Of a stretch of DNA of 45,761 nucleotides, positions 8,319-15,579 are shown piece by piece. Origin of the DNA: Halapricum sp. CBA1109 (GTDB taxonomy: Archaea; Halobacteriota; Halobacteria; Halobacteriales; Haloarculaceae); NCBI RefSeq assembly GCF_009741825.1, contig NZ_WPCA01000006.1, forward strand, positions 1-45,761, read 5' to 3'. The notes below the pieces were generated by a model that saw only the letters and a program-made list of their open reading frames with translations, was not told the DNA's origin and ran no database searches. A program made the position numbers and the translations under genes. Position 1 is the stretch's first letter. Each line of letters begins with the position of its first letter.

Positions 8319-8903
8319 TCAGTCCTCTGTCTCGAGCGGCAGTTCACGGGCACTCCGAACGTCCTCGAAGTACGGATCGACCGACTTCGTGTCGAGTACG
8401 ACCTCCCGGAGGGCCTGCAAGACAGCGATCGCGAAGGCGTGCTGGAGATCGAGTTCCCGGGCAGCCACCCGCTCCGACATCTCACCCTCGGCGTAGGGGA
8501 TCGCATACGTCAGCGCGGCCGCGAGTTTCCCTAGACCGTGCTTTTCGAGCAAGAGGTCGAGATCCTGATCCCGGGGAGAGCGTCCGAACGCTTCGACGAG
8601 GGTGGGCGTGACTGTGTATTCGTTCCCATCTAGGTTCGCGGTAAGCGTGATCGGAACTGCCGAGTACGTGTGCGTCTTCTGCGCTTCGTCCCGCGTCAGC
8701 ACCCCCAGTTCGACGAGCGTGCCCGTATCCGAGTACGCGGTCGTCCGCGGCATCTCCAGCGCATCAACGATATCGTCGATGGTGACTTCCCCTCCGCGGA
8801 GGACGAACGTGTAGAGTCGCGCCAGTCGTGGCTCCTCCAGGAGCTGGGCGACTGACAGGAGGCCGTTGACGGCGCGCTCGGGATCTCCGGCGGCTTTCGA
8901 CAT
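8319..8903 (-). CDS. HTH transcriptional regulator paired with the PIN gene
   Basis: 194 residues from ATG 8903 (MSKAAGDPERAV). An ATG nine bases upstream is possible, but a TATA-like TTATTATCC at about 8925-8933 sits 22-30 bases before 8903, as expected for a leaderless start. Residues about 15-75 form a winged helix: LARLYTFVLRGGEVTIDDIVDAL, then a recognition helix in MPRTTAYSDTGTLVELGVL, then a wing. The remaining ~115 residues are acidic and helical, with no motif I can name, and may be the PIN-binding part. It probably autoregulates the HTH-PIN operon, and an antitoxin role is inferred from the gene order only. Confidence 0.68.
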   Translation of the reverse strand: MSKAAGDPERAVNGLLSVAQLLEEPRLARLYTFVLRGGEVTIDDIVDALEMPRTTAYSDTGTLVELGVLTRDEAQKTHTYSAVPITLTANLDGNEYTVTPTLVEAFGRSPRDQDLDLLLEKHGLGKLAAALTYAIPYAEGEMSERVAARELDLQHAFAIAVLQALREVVLDTKSVDPYFEDVRSARELPLETED

Positions 8904-9003
8904 ACAATTCATAATTCGCGTATTGGATAATAACGCTTTGGAATGTTCGTTTCGATGACCGGGAATCCAGATCGGACCCGCTTGTCCGCCGTAATGCCAT
9001 CTG

Positions 9004-10080
9004 TCAGGAGAGGTGCTCCCACACAGTCGTTGGGTCGGTCTCGTTCAGTTCGGCGTTTGTCTTCATCTTGCGGAGTTCGGTGATACAGCGCTCGGCGACC
9101 AGCGGATACACGTCGGCGGGCGTGAGCGAGACGTCGAGACGCATTAGTTCCGACCAGTTCTCGGCCCATATGTCCTCGACAACGCGAGGATACAGGTCGT
9201 CGTTCAGATGGAGGCCGAATTCACGACCGTCTTCGAGGACCATCGTCCGGATCTGTTTGCGGATTCGCGCTGGCGTGCAGAAGCACGCGACCACGTACTC
9301 CGCCCCCGATTCGGCGTCTTCGGGCTGACGACCGAACTGGTCGCGGTTCAACTCCTCGAACCCCTCACGGACGAGCTTGACTCGATGAGCGTGAGCGTCG
9401 CTCCTCGCGACCACTCCTTCCACCGTGACGTCAGGCGCCAGCGACGAAGACGGGAACGTGTAGGCTGCCGGGTCGAACCCACCACTGGGTGTTTCGAGAA
9501 CCGTCGCAGAGACGAACGAGAGCTCGGTCGGGGCGGTCTCGATCCGGATCCGTTCGAAACAGTCCCAGGCCGCCTCCGTCGGGAGAAAGCCCTCGAACGT
9601 CTCGTCGTAGGGGTTTCCGGGAGGCGTCATTGTCTCGATCTCGGTGTACGGTAGGATGTCGAATCCGACGAGTGCTGGCAGGTCACGCTCGGTGTAGCCG
9701 TAGTCCAGCGTCGAGTAGACGAGATTTTCGGCGTAGACGACCAGTGGTGAGTCGTATTCCGTATGCAGGCTTCGAAGTGCCGCGGTATCGACGCTCTCGC
9801 GTAGACAGCGAACCGCGCGGTGGAGGGCACCGTCGATGTCTTCGAGGTCGTCTCGGTGACTGCCTCTGATGGCTCTGCGAGTTCCGAAGACGAGGCTGTC
9901 GTCGCCGGCCGCCGCGGATTCGACTCGCTCCGGATAGCGTTCCGAAAATCGCTCGTCGTACAGTGTGAACCGAAAGCTACTTCCGTCGAACTTCTCGACG
10001 AGCGTGAGGTCTTCGCCCTCGAAGAATGATTCCGGAACGCTCGGATGATCGTATCGTGGTATCTTCGGATACACCTTCAC
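9004..10080 (-). CDS. ATP-dependent RNA ligase (Rnl2-like nucleotidyltransferase fold)
   Basis: 358 residues from GTG 10080, 8-9 bases after a GGTGAG ribosome-binding-like stretch; an in-frame stop lies just upstream. All nucleotidyltransferase motifs can be seen. Motif I is EKFDGSSF (adenylated Lys about 30), followed by GTRRAIRG, motif III VVYAENLV, IIIa LVGFDIL, motif IV VEGVVARSD and motif V HRVKLVRE. No BRCT, OB-fold or zinc motif of DNA ligases is seen. The C-terminal ~120 residues are helical and may serve RNA binding. It is the first gene of the island, 100 bases upstream of the HTH start and on the same strand. It could seal RNA cut by the PIN protein or by an invader's nuclease; that pairing is inference. 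Confidence 0.78.
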   Translation of the reverse strand: MKVYPKIPRYDHPSVPESFFEGEDLTLVEKFDGSSFRFTLYDERFSERYPERVESAAAGDDSLVFGTRRAIRGSHRDDLEDIDGALHRAVRCLRESVDTAALRSLHTEYDSPLVVYAENLVYSTLDYGYTERDLPALVGFDILPYTEIETMTPPGNPYDETFEGFLPTEAAWDCFERIRIETAPTELSFVSATVLETPSGGFDPAAYTFPSSSLAPDVTVEGVVARSDAHAHRVKLVREGFEELNRDQFGRQPEDAESGAEYVVACFCTPARIRKQIRTMVLEDGREFGLHLNDDLYPRVVEDIWAENWSELMRLDVSLTPADVYPLVAERCITELRKMKTNAELNETDPTTVWEHLS

Positions 10081-10328
10081 GAGTTCTCACCACGGGATCG
10101 AACCGTCGTCTATGATCCCGTACGTTGGCTTCCACGAAGAATGACGAAAAGGTATGGGGACCTCCAGTCGTGCTACCAGTCCCCAATAGGCCGTTCAGTC
10201 ACGGCGTGAATCGCATACCACAGATTCGAGGAAGGCAGTATCGCATAGCGGGAAGAACTGGATCTGAAGCCATCGCCGCTGGGCTCAGGGTGTCGCTTTG
10301 TCCGACCGGATCGCGAACGAGTAGTCGG

Positions 10329-10359
10329 CTGTTCGTCGCAGAATCATGGGCCCTGCCGG
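10329..10359. repeat. Right 31-bp direct repeat (att-like)
   Basis: Partner of 7661-7691 with one mismatch. Unlike the left copy, the similarity to the tRNA continues to 10368, giving 21 bases identical to the tRNA 3' end. The 10081-10328 stretch holds no supported gene. An open frame from 10125 ends inside this repeat and has no family features. Confidence 0.7.
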
Positions 10360-10413
10360 ATTTGAACCGTCTGCGGACTCACTACGTTCGTCCGCTGGGG
10401 TTCAAACCGGCAG
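10353..10413. repeat. Hairpin of opposed tRNA 3'-end copies
   Basis: CTGCCGG-A-TTTGAACC at 10353-10368 faces GGTTCAAA-CCGGCAG at 10399-10413, so one arm is a copy of the tRNA 3' end and the other is its mirror. An inner stem GCGGAC/GTCCGC extends the pairing. The same design occurs at 7569-7641 and beside tRNA-Val. Confidence 0.65.
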
Positions 10414-10454
10414 GTATCTGACTCACACGCGACGCAGTTGCGTCGCGGTTCGTA

Positions 10455-10560
10455 TGGGCCCTGCCGGATTTGAACCAGCGCTCAATCGGTATCCCATACC
10501 GTCCGACGAACGGACCGGTATTATGAGCCGATCGCTTTAACCAGACTAAGCTAAGGGCCC
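10455..10560 (-). tRNA. tRNA with CAU anticodon (elongator Met, or Ile2), 31-nt intron
   Basis: Folds as a complete cloverleaf: acceptor GGGCCCT/AGGGCCC with discriminator A at 10455, D stem GCTT/AAGC, anticodon stem ATCGG/CCGAT, variable TGAGC, and T arm GCTGG-TTCAAAT-CCGGC. The loop reads CT-CAT-A, then an intron (10491-10521), then A. The intron is at the canonical 37/38 position and can form the helix TACC...GGTA with GTCCG/CGGAC inside, as for archaeal bulge-helix-bulge splicing. Introns in haloarchaeal elongator tRNA-Met are known, which favours Met. The GGGCCC acceptor also occurs in archaeal Ile2, so the identity is left open. CCA is not encoded. Confidence 0.85.
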
Positions 10561-10648
10561 TTCGCCTCTCCCTTTTCCACCGATAGACTAAACTGTACCG
10601 TCTTCGCCCGACCGCTACTCTCTCGTCGGTCCCGTTCCATCTCCCGAT

Positions 10649-11353
10649 ATGACCAAACAGCCCATCCGCGAACGCATCTGGGACGACTTAGAGGACAGCG
10701 GCGTCGCGCGCTTCCCGTTCCCGCCCCACGGCCGCATCCCGAACTTCGAGGACGCCGCGGCGGCCGCCGACCGCCTGACCGACACCGACGCGTGGGCGAG
10801 CGCCGACACCCTCAAAGCCAACCCCGACGCCCCGCAACTCCCCGTCCGCCGGGCGGCGCTCCGGGCCGGCAAGACCCTCTATATGGCTGTCCCGCGCCTG
10901 CGCGAGGAGAAGTGTTTCCTCCGGCTCGACCCCGCCGAAATCGACGATATCGACCACGCGACGACCGTCGGCGGGTCATCGGAGGTGGGCGTCCCGGTCG
11001 GTCCCGAGTCGATGCCCGAGATAGACCTCGTCGTCAGTGGGAGCGTCGCCGTCGACGAATCGGGGGGTCGCATCGGGAAAGGCGAGGGATACAGCGATCT
11101 GGAGTTCGCGGTCTTGGGCGGATTCGACCTCGTGGACGACGGCACACAGACGGCGACGACTGTCCACGAACGGCAGGTGCTGGACGAGCGAATCGCGACC
11201 GACGACCACGATGTCCCGATGGATCTGGTCGTCACGCCCGACCGGACAATCGAGACGAGCGCGGGCGCGAAACCGTCGGGTATCGACTGGGACGCGATAG
11301 ACGCCGACCGCCGCGCGGAGATTCCGATTCTGGACCGACTGGCCCCGGAGTGA
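10649..11353 (+). CDS. 5-formyltetrahydrofolate cyclo-ligase family protein
   Basis: 234 residues. The family catalyses ATP-dependent conversion of 5-formyl-THF to 5,10-methenyl-THF. The N-terminus has the basic helix with RERIWDDLEDSGVARFPFPPHGRIPNF, and the middle has KANPDAPQLPVRRAALRAGK. The diagnostic loop is RIGKGEGYSDLEFAVL (about 147-162), corresponding to the family's nucleotide/folate loop. Length and motifs resemble the archaeal MTHFSD-like branch more than the classical enzyme, so the exact substrate could differ. The start ATG at 10649 is preceded by a short AT-rich region beyond the divergent tRNA. Confidence 0.8.
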   Translation: MTKQPIRERIWDDLEDSGVARFPFPPHGRIPNFEDAAAAADRLTDTDAWASADTLKANPDAPQLPVRRAALRAGKTLYMAVPRLREEKCFLRLDPAEIDDIDHATTVGGSSEVGVPVGPESMPEIDLVVSGSVAVDESGGRIGKGEGYSDLEFAVLGGFDLVDDGTQTATTVHERQVLDERIATDDHDVPMDLVVTPDRTIETSAGAKPSGIDWDAIDADRRAEIPILDRLAPE

Positions 11354-11455
11354 GGGCTCGCTTCAGGGCGGGACACAGTTGTCGACGTAGCCGTCTCCGT
11401 TCGTGTACACCAGAGTCATTATATGCACCGCGACCGTACCGGATATTTGGGATAG

Positions 11456-11650
11456 ATGAAGCGAAAGAATAGACGCTCTCTACTACTCCTTGCCGCGTAC
11501 CTCGTGACAGTCGCAGTCTCTCTCCCGTTGGTGTCGGGTAGAAACGAACACCTGCTCTTGGTCGCCCTCAGTACTATTACGTTCCTCGGGGGGCTCTACA
11601 TCTCGATACAGGCCGACGAACACTCAGGACAGTCGCCCTCCCTACACTGA
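11456..11650 (+). CDS. Small two-helix membrane protein, hypothetical
   Basis: 64 residues from ATG 11456. A basic N-terminus MKRKNRRS precedes a hydrophobic helix (about 9-26), a short polar loop, and a second helix (about 32-50), then a polar tail. This obeys the positive-inside rule with both ends cytoplasmic. A TATA-like CATTATATG at about 11417-11425 lies upstream. It ends 13 bases before the convergent stop of the WHy protein. No family is recognised. The membrane pattern and promoter support a real gene, but it could be chance. Confidence 0.5.
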   Translation: MKRKNRRSLLLLAAYLVTVAVSLPLVSGRNEHLLLVALSTITFLGGLYISIQADEHSGQSPSLH

Positions 11651-11663
11651 CCCGGGTAGCCAC

Positions 11664-12716
11664 TTACTCCGGGGTGACGCTGTCCGGTTGGGCGCAGTCG
11701 GTCGCGGTCTCTTGGTCGTCGACCATGATGGCCGTCTGGAACTCGCAGGTGTACCCCGGGCCGTCCAGTCGCGGCAGGCGGAACGTCTCGCCGCCCGTCT
11801 CGAAGACGAGTTGGACGCGGGTCTCGACGGTGGTCCGCTCGTCGTTGCGGACGTGGCTCCGGAACCAGTCGTCGACGTTCGAGTTGTTCATCCGTACCGT
11901 GAACGTCACCGACTGGGTCTCGTTGGGGGCGATGACCGCGCTCCGCTCCGTATCGGTCGTCTCGAAGCGGTCGCCCTCGGCCTCGAACAGCGTGACGTCG
12001 TTCATCCCGATTTCCATCCCGAGGCCCTCGGGAACGGCCGGCACCGGCGCGACGCTGCCTGGGTTGTGGATCCGGTAGTGGAAGTTCACGGTGGTCGTCT
12101 CGTCGGTGACCCGGCCCCAACTGGCCCACCCGCGGCGGACCTCGTAGCCCAGCGTCTCCTCGCGCAGGCCCGTGTCGACCGTCCGGGTGTAGTTGCCCTC
12201 GGCCTCGGCGGCCGACTGCGAGAGCGCGTCGATGACGGGCGTCGAGTTGGCCAGCATCGTCCGGTTCTGGGTCGGGAGGTCCGCGACGACGGTCCCGTCG
12301 TCGATGTCGGCCGTCGACTCCGCCCGGAGGTGGACCGTCTCGTTGTCCTCGACGAAGGCGACCCACCACGGCGCGATGGCGTCGTTCCGGACGTACGTCG
12401 AGATATCGACGGTTGTGTTGCCCGCGGGGATGTCGACGCCGCGCTTTTCGCCCTCGGCGAGTCCGACGCCGTTGAGATAGAGGCCGTACTCGACCCCGAC
12501 GGAGTTACGGAGGGTGATCCCGAACGGGTTGGGGTTGTCGACCCAGACGGTGGTGACGACTTCGGTCTCGTTCTCGGTGACGGTCCCCCAGTCGCCGTGG
12601 TCGATTAGTCCCGCCGAGGGTGCCCCGAGGACGCCGGTGGCGAACGCGGCGGCGACGAGGCCGACGACGACAAGCAGACCGACGGCCCCTATCGCGGCCT
12701 TCCTGCGGACGCCCAT
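11664..12716 (-). CDS. Membrane-anchored WHy/LEA-2 domain protein
   Basis: 350 residues. A single N-terminal hydrophobic helix (about residues 7-30) anchors an extracellular part. That part has two immunoglobulin-like WHy (LEA-2) repeats, each with the signature V-x-NPNP or I-HNPG type turn: TTVWVDNPNPFGITLRN near 55-75 and NFHYRIHNPGSVAPVP near 205-220, followed by similar PNET/PAGNTTV strand pairs. WHy proteins are linked to desiccation or envelope stress, but their binding partners in haloarchaea are unknown. Many N-x-T/S sequons suggest N-glycosylation. It lies three bases downstream of the phosphodiesterase gene in the same direction and is probably cotranscribed. Confidence 0.78.
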   Translation of the reverse strand: MGVRRKAAIGAVGLLVVVGLVAAAFATGVLGAPSAGLIDHGDWGTVTENETEVVTTVWVDNPNPFGITLRNSVGVEYGLYLNGVGLAEGEKRGVDIPAGNTTVDISTYVRNDAIAPWWVAFVEDNETVHLRAESTADIDDGTVVADLPTQNRTMLANSTPVIDALSQSAAEAEGNYTRTVDTGLREETLGYEVRRGWASWGRVTDETTTVNFHYRIHNPGSVAPVPAVPEGLGMEIGMNDVTLFEAEGDRFETTDTERSAVIAPNETQSVTFTVRMNNSNVDDWFRSHVRNDERTTVETRVQLVFETGGETFRLPRLDGPGYTCEFQTAIMVDDQETATDCAQPDSVTPE

Positions 12717-12719
12717 CGT

Positions 12720-14261
12720 CTACTCCATGTAACCCAGTTGCTTCAGGCGCTCGGACACTTCCTCGCCGGCGTCGTCGGTCCGCGCGGCGTCGACGAGAGG
12801 GTCCCGTTCGCCCACGTCCGGGTCCTCGACGAAGACGTCCAGTACCTCCCCGCGCATGTCTGTCGGGACGTCACACCCGAGGCTCGCCAGCACCGTCGGC
12901 GCGATGTCGAGGATGGAGATTCGGTCTATCTCCCCCCGCTGCTGGAAGTCCGGACCGCTCGCGACGAAGATGCCGGTGTTGGTGTTCTCGGCGGCCCAGC
13001 GGGCGGGTTCGGTCGTTATCTCGCCGCCGCCCATCCCGTCGTTGACGTGGACGCCGGGGCGTTGCTCGACGACGACTTCCGGCGCCTCCTCGACGTAGGG
13101 GCCGTTGTAGATGTCCTCGCCGCGGTAGACCTCGGTGAAGATGGGGCCGTGTTCGTCCTCGACCTCGCGGAGGTCGGCCATCAACTGCTCGCGGACCGCC
13201 TCGACGTCGAAGTCGTGGTTGAGGTAGATCGGTCCCTGCGAGGAGGCGACGGCCTTCGTCTTCGGCAGGTCGATGGCCTCCAGTTTTCGGCCCCGCTTGA
13301 CGCCGGCCTCTTGGGGCACCATCTGCTGGATCCGCTCGGGGACGACCGTCGCAAGCAGGTCGACCATCCCGAGGCGCTTGGCGACGGCGAGGGCGTTCTC
13401 CCGGGTCAGCCCGACCGTCTGGAAGTAGTCCTCGGCCGTCGTCGTCCGGGTCTGGTAGCCGTTTTCGGCCAGCCACTCGTTGACGTAGAACTCCGTCTGG
13501 GTGGCGGCGCTGCCGTGGTCGGACATCAACACGAGGTTGAGGTCCTCCCGGTCGGCGAGGCGACCGACCCACTCGTCGACCAGTTCCCACCCGCGCTTGG
13601 TCGGTTCGGCGTCCCAGAAGAAGTGATGGAGGACGTTCAAATAAAAGAGGGTGAGGTGGACGAAATCCAGATCACGCTCGTCCATCAGGGCGACGGCGGC
13701 CTCGAAGCGCGCCTCGAAGACGTCGAGGATGGCCTCGACTTCCGCGCCGGTCTCGTCGTTGCTCGACAGCAACGGGTCGGGATGGACTCGGTAAGAAAAG
13801 CGCGACTCCAGTTCCGCTTCCAACTCGGCGGGGGCGGTGTACCCCTGCTCCAGCGAGCGGTACTCACCCTCGACGGCGTCGGGGCCGCCCGAGACCATCA
13901 GGTCCTCGATGTCCCGCGGGGGGTACGTCGAGGGCATGTTGATAACGCCGGCGGTCTGGCCGTCGTCGTTGAGGTAGTCCCACAGTTCGGGCGTGTCGAA
14001 GTCGCTGCCGTTGCAGACGCTGATCTCGCCCGCTTCGAGGTCGACCTTCTCGAACCAGAAGACGCCGAAGCCGCCGGGGTCCTTCCCGGAGGCGTAGCAC
14101 TTCCAGTTGGGGAAGGTGACCGGCGGGAGACAGCTCCGACTCGGTGCGTAGGTGCCCGACTCGCGGAGGGCCGCGATGTTCGGGAGGTCGCCGGCCTCGA
14201 TCCACGGGTCAAGCAGCCGCCAGCTAGCCCCGTCGAGGCCGAGTACGAACGTCTTGGTCAT
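12720..14261 (-). CDS. Alkaline-phosphatase-superfamily phosphodiesterase/nucleotide pyrophosphatase-like
   Basis: 513 residues. The N-terminus VLGLDGASWRLLDPW carries the first metal-binding Asp. CLPPVTFPNWKCYASGKDP supplies the catalytic Thr region of type I phosphodiesterases. FVHLTLFYLNVLHHFFWD and LVLMSDHGSAAT give the second metal set (Asp-His), and GVHVNDGMGGGE with the C-terminal DIAPTVLASLGCDVP completes the site. No signal peptide or membrane helix is visible. It ends SERLKQLGYME, the same C-terminal L-x-x-LGY motif as the sulfatase at 15580. In this glycan neighbourhood it may remove or transfer a phospho- or sulfo-group on a lipid-linked sugar. The substrate is unknown. Confidence 0.82.
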   Translation of the reverse strand: MTKTFVLGLDGASWRLLDPWIEAGDLPNIAALRESGTYAPSRSCLPPVTFPNWKCYASGKDPGGFGVFWFEKVDLEAGEISVCNGSDFDTPELWDYLNDDGQTAGVINMPSTYPPRDIEDLMVSGGPDAVEGEYRSLEQGYTAPAELEAELESRFSYRVHPDPLLSSNDETGAEVEAILDVFEARFEAAVALMDERDLDFVHLTLFYLNVLHHFFWDAEPTKRGWELVDEWVGRLADREDLNLVLMSDHGSAATQTEFYVNEWLAENGYQTRTTTAEDYFQTVGLTRENALAVAKRLGMVDLLATVVPERIQQMVPQEAGVKRGRKLEAIDLPKTKAVASSQGPIYLNHDFDVEAVREQLMADLREVEDEHGPIFTEVYRGEDIYNGPYVEEAPEVVVEQRPGVHVNDGMGGGEITTEPARWAAENTNTGIFVASGPDFQQRGEIDRISILDIAPTVLASLGCDVPTDMRGEVLDVFVEDPDVGERDPLVDAARTDDAGEEVSERLKQLGYME

Positions 14262-14353
14262 ATCTATCCGTCCGTCACTGTCGCATATGTGCTTTTATAT
14301 CGGTTCGGGGGAGAACAGAACGCTCATAATCCGGCCGTCCGGGACATCACAGT

Positions 14354-15552
14354 ATGAGTACATATCGTCGCCGGTTCGAGGGGGTCACCGGCGGGTATCT
14401 CCGGCCGGAACACGTCGCCATCTTCCTGGCGGCCGTGCTGGCCCGGGGGCTGTGGTGGCTGCAGGTGGGAACGATATTCGGCGGTGACGCTCCGCGGTAC
14501 ATCAACTGGTGTACCGAGTTCTCTCTGGGGACGCTGTTCGGGACCCGCGCTATCGTCTACTCGGGGTACTGGCTGCCGTACTGTGGCTGGCTCAACCTCT
14601 CGGGCGGCTGGATAGACGGTTGGATCGGCGTCCAACTCCTGCTGTCGGCGCTGACCTGCGTCGTCGTCTACGAGACGGGCCGGTACCTGCTGGGGAACAC
14701 GGCCGGACTGGTCGCCGGCGGCCTGTTCGTTCTCCAGTGGCAGGTGTTCCGGTGGTTCGTCCGCCCCCAATCGGAATTTATGATGGCGTTCGTCTTCGCC
14801 GTCGCGATGTGGCGGCTCGTCCACTACCACACGACGCCGACGACTCGGAATCGGCTCCTCGCGCTCGCGTCGCTGGGCCTCGTCGCCATCGTCCGCCCCA
14901 ACGGCCTGCCGATCGTCTTCGGCTACCTCGTCTGGGACTTCTTCCCGGAGGACAGCGCCCGCCGCCTCGGACTCTTTTTCTCCTCGAAGGTCAACCTCGC
15001 CATCGCCGGCGTCATCGTCTCGGGCATCGCCTACCGGCTGTACTTCGGGTGGTCCCGCGGCTCCGGCTCTATCCTCGTCCACTGGCGCGACGGCATCATC
15101 GTCACGCCCGAGCGGGTCGTCTACGAGTACACGCCCGCCGCCGCCGACTCGATACTGGAGTTTTTTCGTCGTCAACCTCCCGCACGTCCTCGTCATCGTC
15201 TTCCTCCGGGCCGTGTGGTTCTTCTCACCGGTGTTCCCGACGTGGTCGACCGGGCACATGATCCAGACCGGGCTCACGCTGACGCCGCTTTTTGATCGGT
15301 GCCGCGCTGGGCATCTACACCGCCGCGAGACACGACCGCGACCTGCTGATCCTCTGGGGGACGCCCCTCGTGATGATGGTCGTCACCGCGATGGGGACGT
15401 GGGTCGCGGGGTGGCGCAACTTCCTCGGCCCGGCGGCCGTCGTCTACGCGCTGTTTACCGGGTACTACGTCGCGCGACTCGACCCCCTCCCGCTCGGGAA
15501 CCCGCTGGATCGGTTCCGCTCGGACCCGGTGAGTGACGATTCACAAGCCTGA
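14354..15552 (+). CDS. GT39/PMT-like multi-membrane glycosyltransferase (frame broken at two T-runs)
   Basis: Restored length is 398 residues with about nine hydrophobic helices. The first extracytoplasmic loop has IFGGDAPRYINW, the position of the catalytic Asp of lipid-phosphate-sugar-dependent transferases, and the gene is short for the family. As given, the frame breaks twice. Removing one T from the six-T run at 15161-15166 continues LEFFVVNLPHVLVIVF, and removing one T from the run at 15289-15293 continues LTLTPLLIGAALGIYTAAR to the stop at 15552. Both breaks are T-run lengthenings, typical of sequencing error. It lies 27 bases upstream of the sulfatase start, so the two are likely cotranscribed. 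Confidence 0.75.
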
Positions 15553-15579
15553 TAATCCGAGTCGGTGATGGACCACTCA

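Larger units (their letters stand above)
7661..10359. mobile_element. Putative tRNA-anchored genomic island (RNA ligase, HTH, PIN), no integrase
   Basis: The segment is bounded by a 31-base direct repeat whose last 12 bases are the 3' end of the tRNA(CAU) gene lying just to the right. The inside is visibly less GC-rich than the flanks and holds three minus-strand genes: RNA ligase, HTH protein and PIN nuclease. This is the layout of an element inserted at a tRNA 3' end. No integrase, transposase or replication gene is present, so it is either a remnant or mobilised in trans. Mobility is inferred from the repeats, position and composition. Confidence 0.6.

Noticed and set aside
9004-10080. DNA ligase
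   Set aside because: Lacks the OB-fold, zinc-finger and BRCT regions and the length of archaeal ATP-dependent DNA ligases; motifs fit RNA ligases better.
10125-10421. Open frame of about 98 codons beginning MASTKNDEKV
   Set aside because: Its last third is the translated tRNA relic and mirrored arm; there is no family feature, and it overlaps the att-like repeat.
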